NCBI GenBank assembly: GCA_000226015.1
Contig: JH152978.1
Coordinates: 32,039-62,865 of the forward strand
Source: Mnemiopsis leidyi
Taxonomy: Eukaryota > Ctenophora > Tentaculata > Lobata > Bolinopsidae
Length of the DNA: 30,827 nucleotides
Reading direction: 5' to 3'
In this document: in pieces, positions 30,124-30,827 of the stretch
Layout: each line of letters opens with the position of its first letter
Numbering within the stretch: the first letter of the stretch is position 1
Made by a program: the position numbers and the translations under genes
Notes under the pieces: generated by a model
Told to the model about the DNA's origin: nothing
The model's database searches: none
What the model saw: only the letters and a program-made list of their open reading frames with translations

Positions 30124-30214
30124 AAAAAGAAGTTCTTGATACGTCATGCAGAACTCATGCAAAAAGAAGTTCTTGATACGTCATGCAGAACTCATGCAAA
30201 AAGAAGTTCTTGGG
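30124..30214. repeat. 37-bp tandem repeat, 2.5 copies
   Basis: The unit AAAAAGAAGTTCTTGATACG plus TCATGCAGAACTCATGC starts at 30124 and 30161, with a partial third copy at 30198. Confidence 0.93.
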
Positions 30215-30409
30215 ACAATGTTCGGGAAAGTTGTAAGACGATGCTTTTTTTTCAAAATTTTCTTTTAAGTAGAAGATGCTTCTTTTGTATTTTAGTTGTC
30301 CGTAACAATCGTTTCTACTCGTTTTATCATGTCACTCTCTTTCCTGAAAGTGATATTTGATTCAATACTAGTTGAGTAGAGGGAGGGATAAAGGAAGGTA
30401 GAGCTATAA

Positions 30410-30827
30410 GTGGTCCCTGATCAGATTTATTCTCTCCGTACGATAATTCATAACAGTATTGAGTACAATCTTCCTCTGTACATCAACTTTGTCGACTTCA
30501 AAGCTGCGTTTGATTCGATCAATCGAGATATTTGGAAAGCATTCAACCATTACGGTCTGCCTTGTAAATACATCCGTATTTTGCAAGCTTTTTTCGGCGG
30601 CACCGTCAGCGCTGTCAGACATAATGGTGAACTCTCTGATTGGTTCGATGTAACTTCTGGAACTGGACAGGGGGATATTCAGGGTCCTCCTATATTCAAT
30701 GTGTGTCTCAACCTGGCTGCACAACGGGCAGAAGAGAATAAAGTGCTGACACATGGGGCTGTGCTGCAAAGAGCGATCACCGGCTCACATGAGGATACAG
30801 TTGTCATGGATACAGACTATGCTGATG
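30410..30827 (+). mobile_element. Non-LTR retrotransposon reverse transcriptase, cut by window end
   Basis: An open frame runs from a stop at 30407-30409 to the window edge. It shows the RT blocks in order: DQIYSLRTIIHNSIEYNLPL, YINFVDFKAAFDSINRDIW (first catalytic Asp), SDWFDVTSGTGQGDIQGPPI with FNVCLN, and VVMDTDYAD, the start of the catalytic YADD box at the edge. This is a LINE-type polymerase (CR1/RTE-like pattern). The endonuclease part is missing upstream, so the copy is 5'-truncated. It lies in UBR5 intron 15 in the sense orientation. Confidence 0.88.

Larger units (their letters stand above)
29230..30409. other. UBR5 intron 15 (5' part)
   Basis: No UBR5 exon is visible to the end of the window. 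It contains the second copy of the dispersed repeat (29601-29766) and a 37-bp tandem repeat at 30124-30214. Confidence 0.6.

Noticed and set aside
30404-30769. 121-codon minus-strand frame
   Set aside because: It is the antisense shadow of the reverse transcriptase frame on the plus strand.
1-30827. CRISPR array interpretation of the many tandem repeats
   Set aside because: Repeats are directly tandem without unique spacers, and the DNA is an intron-containing animal locus.

Overview
The window is nuclear DNA of an animal. It has GT-AG spliceosomal introns, a eukaryotic tRNA gene, non-LTR retrotransposon fragments, a MITE and many minisatellites. Proteins resemble bilaterian families but are diverged, and the class A GPCR has a cnidarian-like look (no canonical DRY). 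My best guess is a cnidarian or another early-branching marine invertebrate; this is inference, not proof. A 10-N gap shows it comes from a scaffolded draft assembly.

The backbone is one large plus-strand gene, the HECT-type E3 ubiquitin ligase UBR5 (hyd/EDD). Fifteen consecutive internal exons were placed by hand between 724 and 29229. Their phases all agree and they encode 707 codons: the end of the N-terminal propeller region, a linker, the complete UBR-box zinc finger and the start of the following helical region. The first and last exons of the gene lie outside the window. Exons 8-11 occur twice (10689-12487 and 13867-14937). The copies are separated by the gap and a retrotransposon tail and encode the same protein, so this looks like two haplotypes joined in the assembly.

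UBR5 introns carry other genes. Intron 5 holds an antisense tRNA-Gly(GCC). Intron 7 (3757-10688) holds an antisense five-exon class A GPCR of 354 residues (4090-9356). The first intron of that GPCR contains, on the opposite strand, a single-exon 95-residue secreted precursor with two 29-residue repeats and Gly-Lys-Lys/Arg-Arg amidation sites: a candidate neuropeptide gene. This is a peptide gene nested in a receptor gene nested in UBR5, and the two inner genes are a plausible ligand-receptor pair to test.

Intron 14 (16622-29108, 12.5 kb) holds an antisense tandem cluster of small secreted modular genes. Every recognised internal exon boundary is phase 1 (one degraded exon excepted): four signal-peptide exons, three copies of an unrecognised ~148-residue domain, two Sushi/CCP exons and one F5/8C (discoidin / F-type-lectin-like) exon. 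The three related units have diverged by module loss: C has lost Sushi, A has a broken domain exon, and B keeps both.

A recurring oddity is that tandem repeats sit at splice junctions. A 51-bp repeat duplicates the end of UBR5 exon 3 with its donor seven times in frame, a 58-59-bp repeat triples the donor of GPCR exon 4, and a 53-bp repeat runs to five bases before the acceptor of UBR5 exon 2. The right end of the window enters a non-LTR reverse transcriptase that is cut by the window edge.
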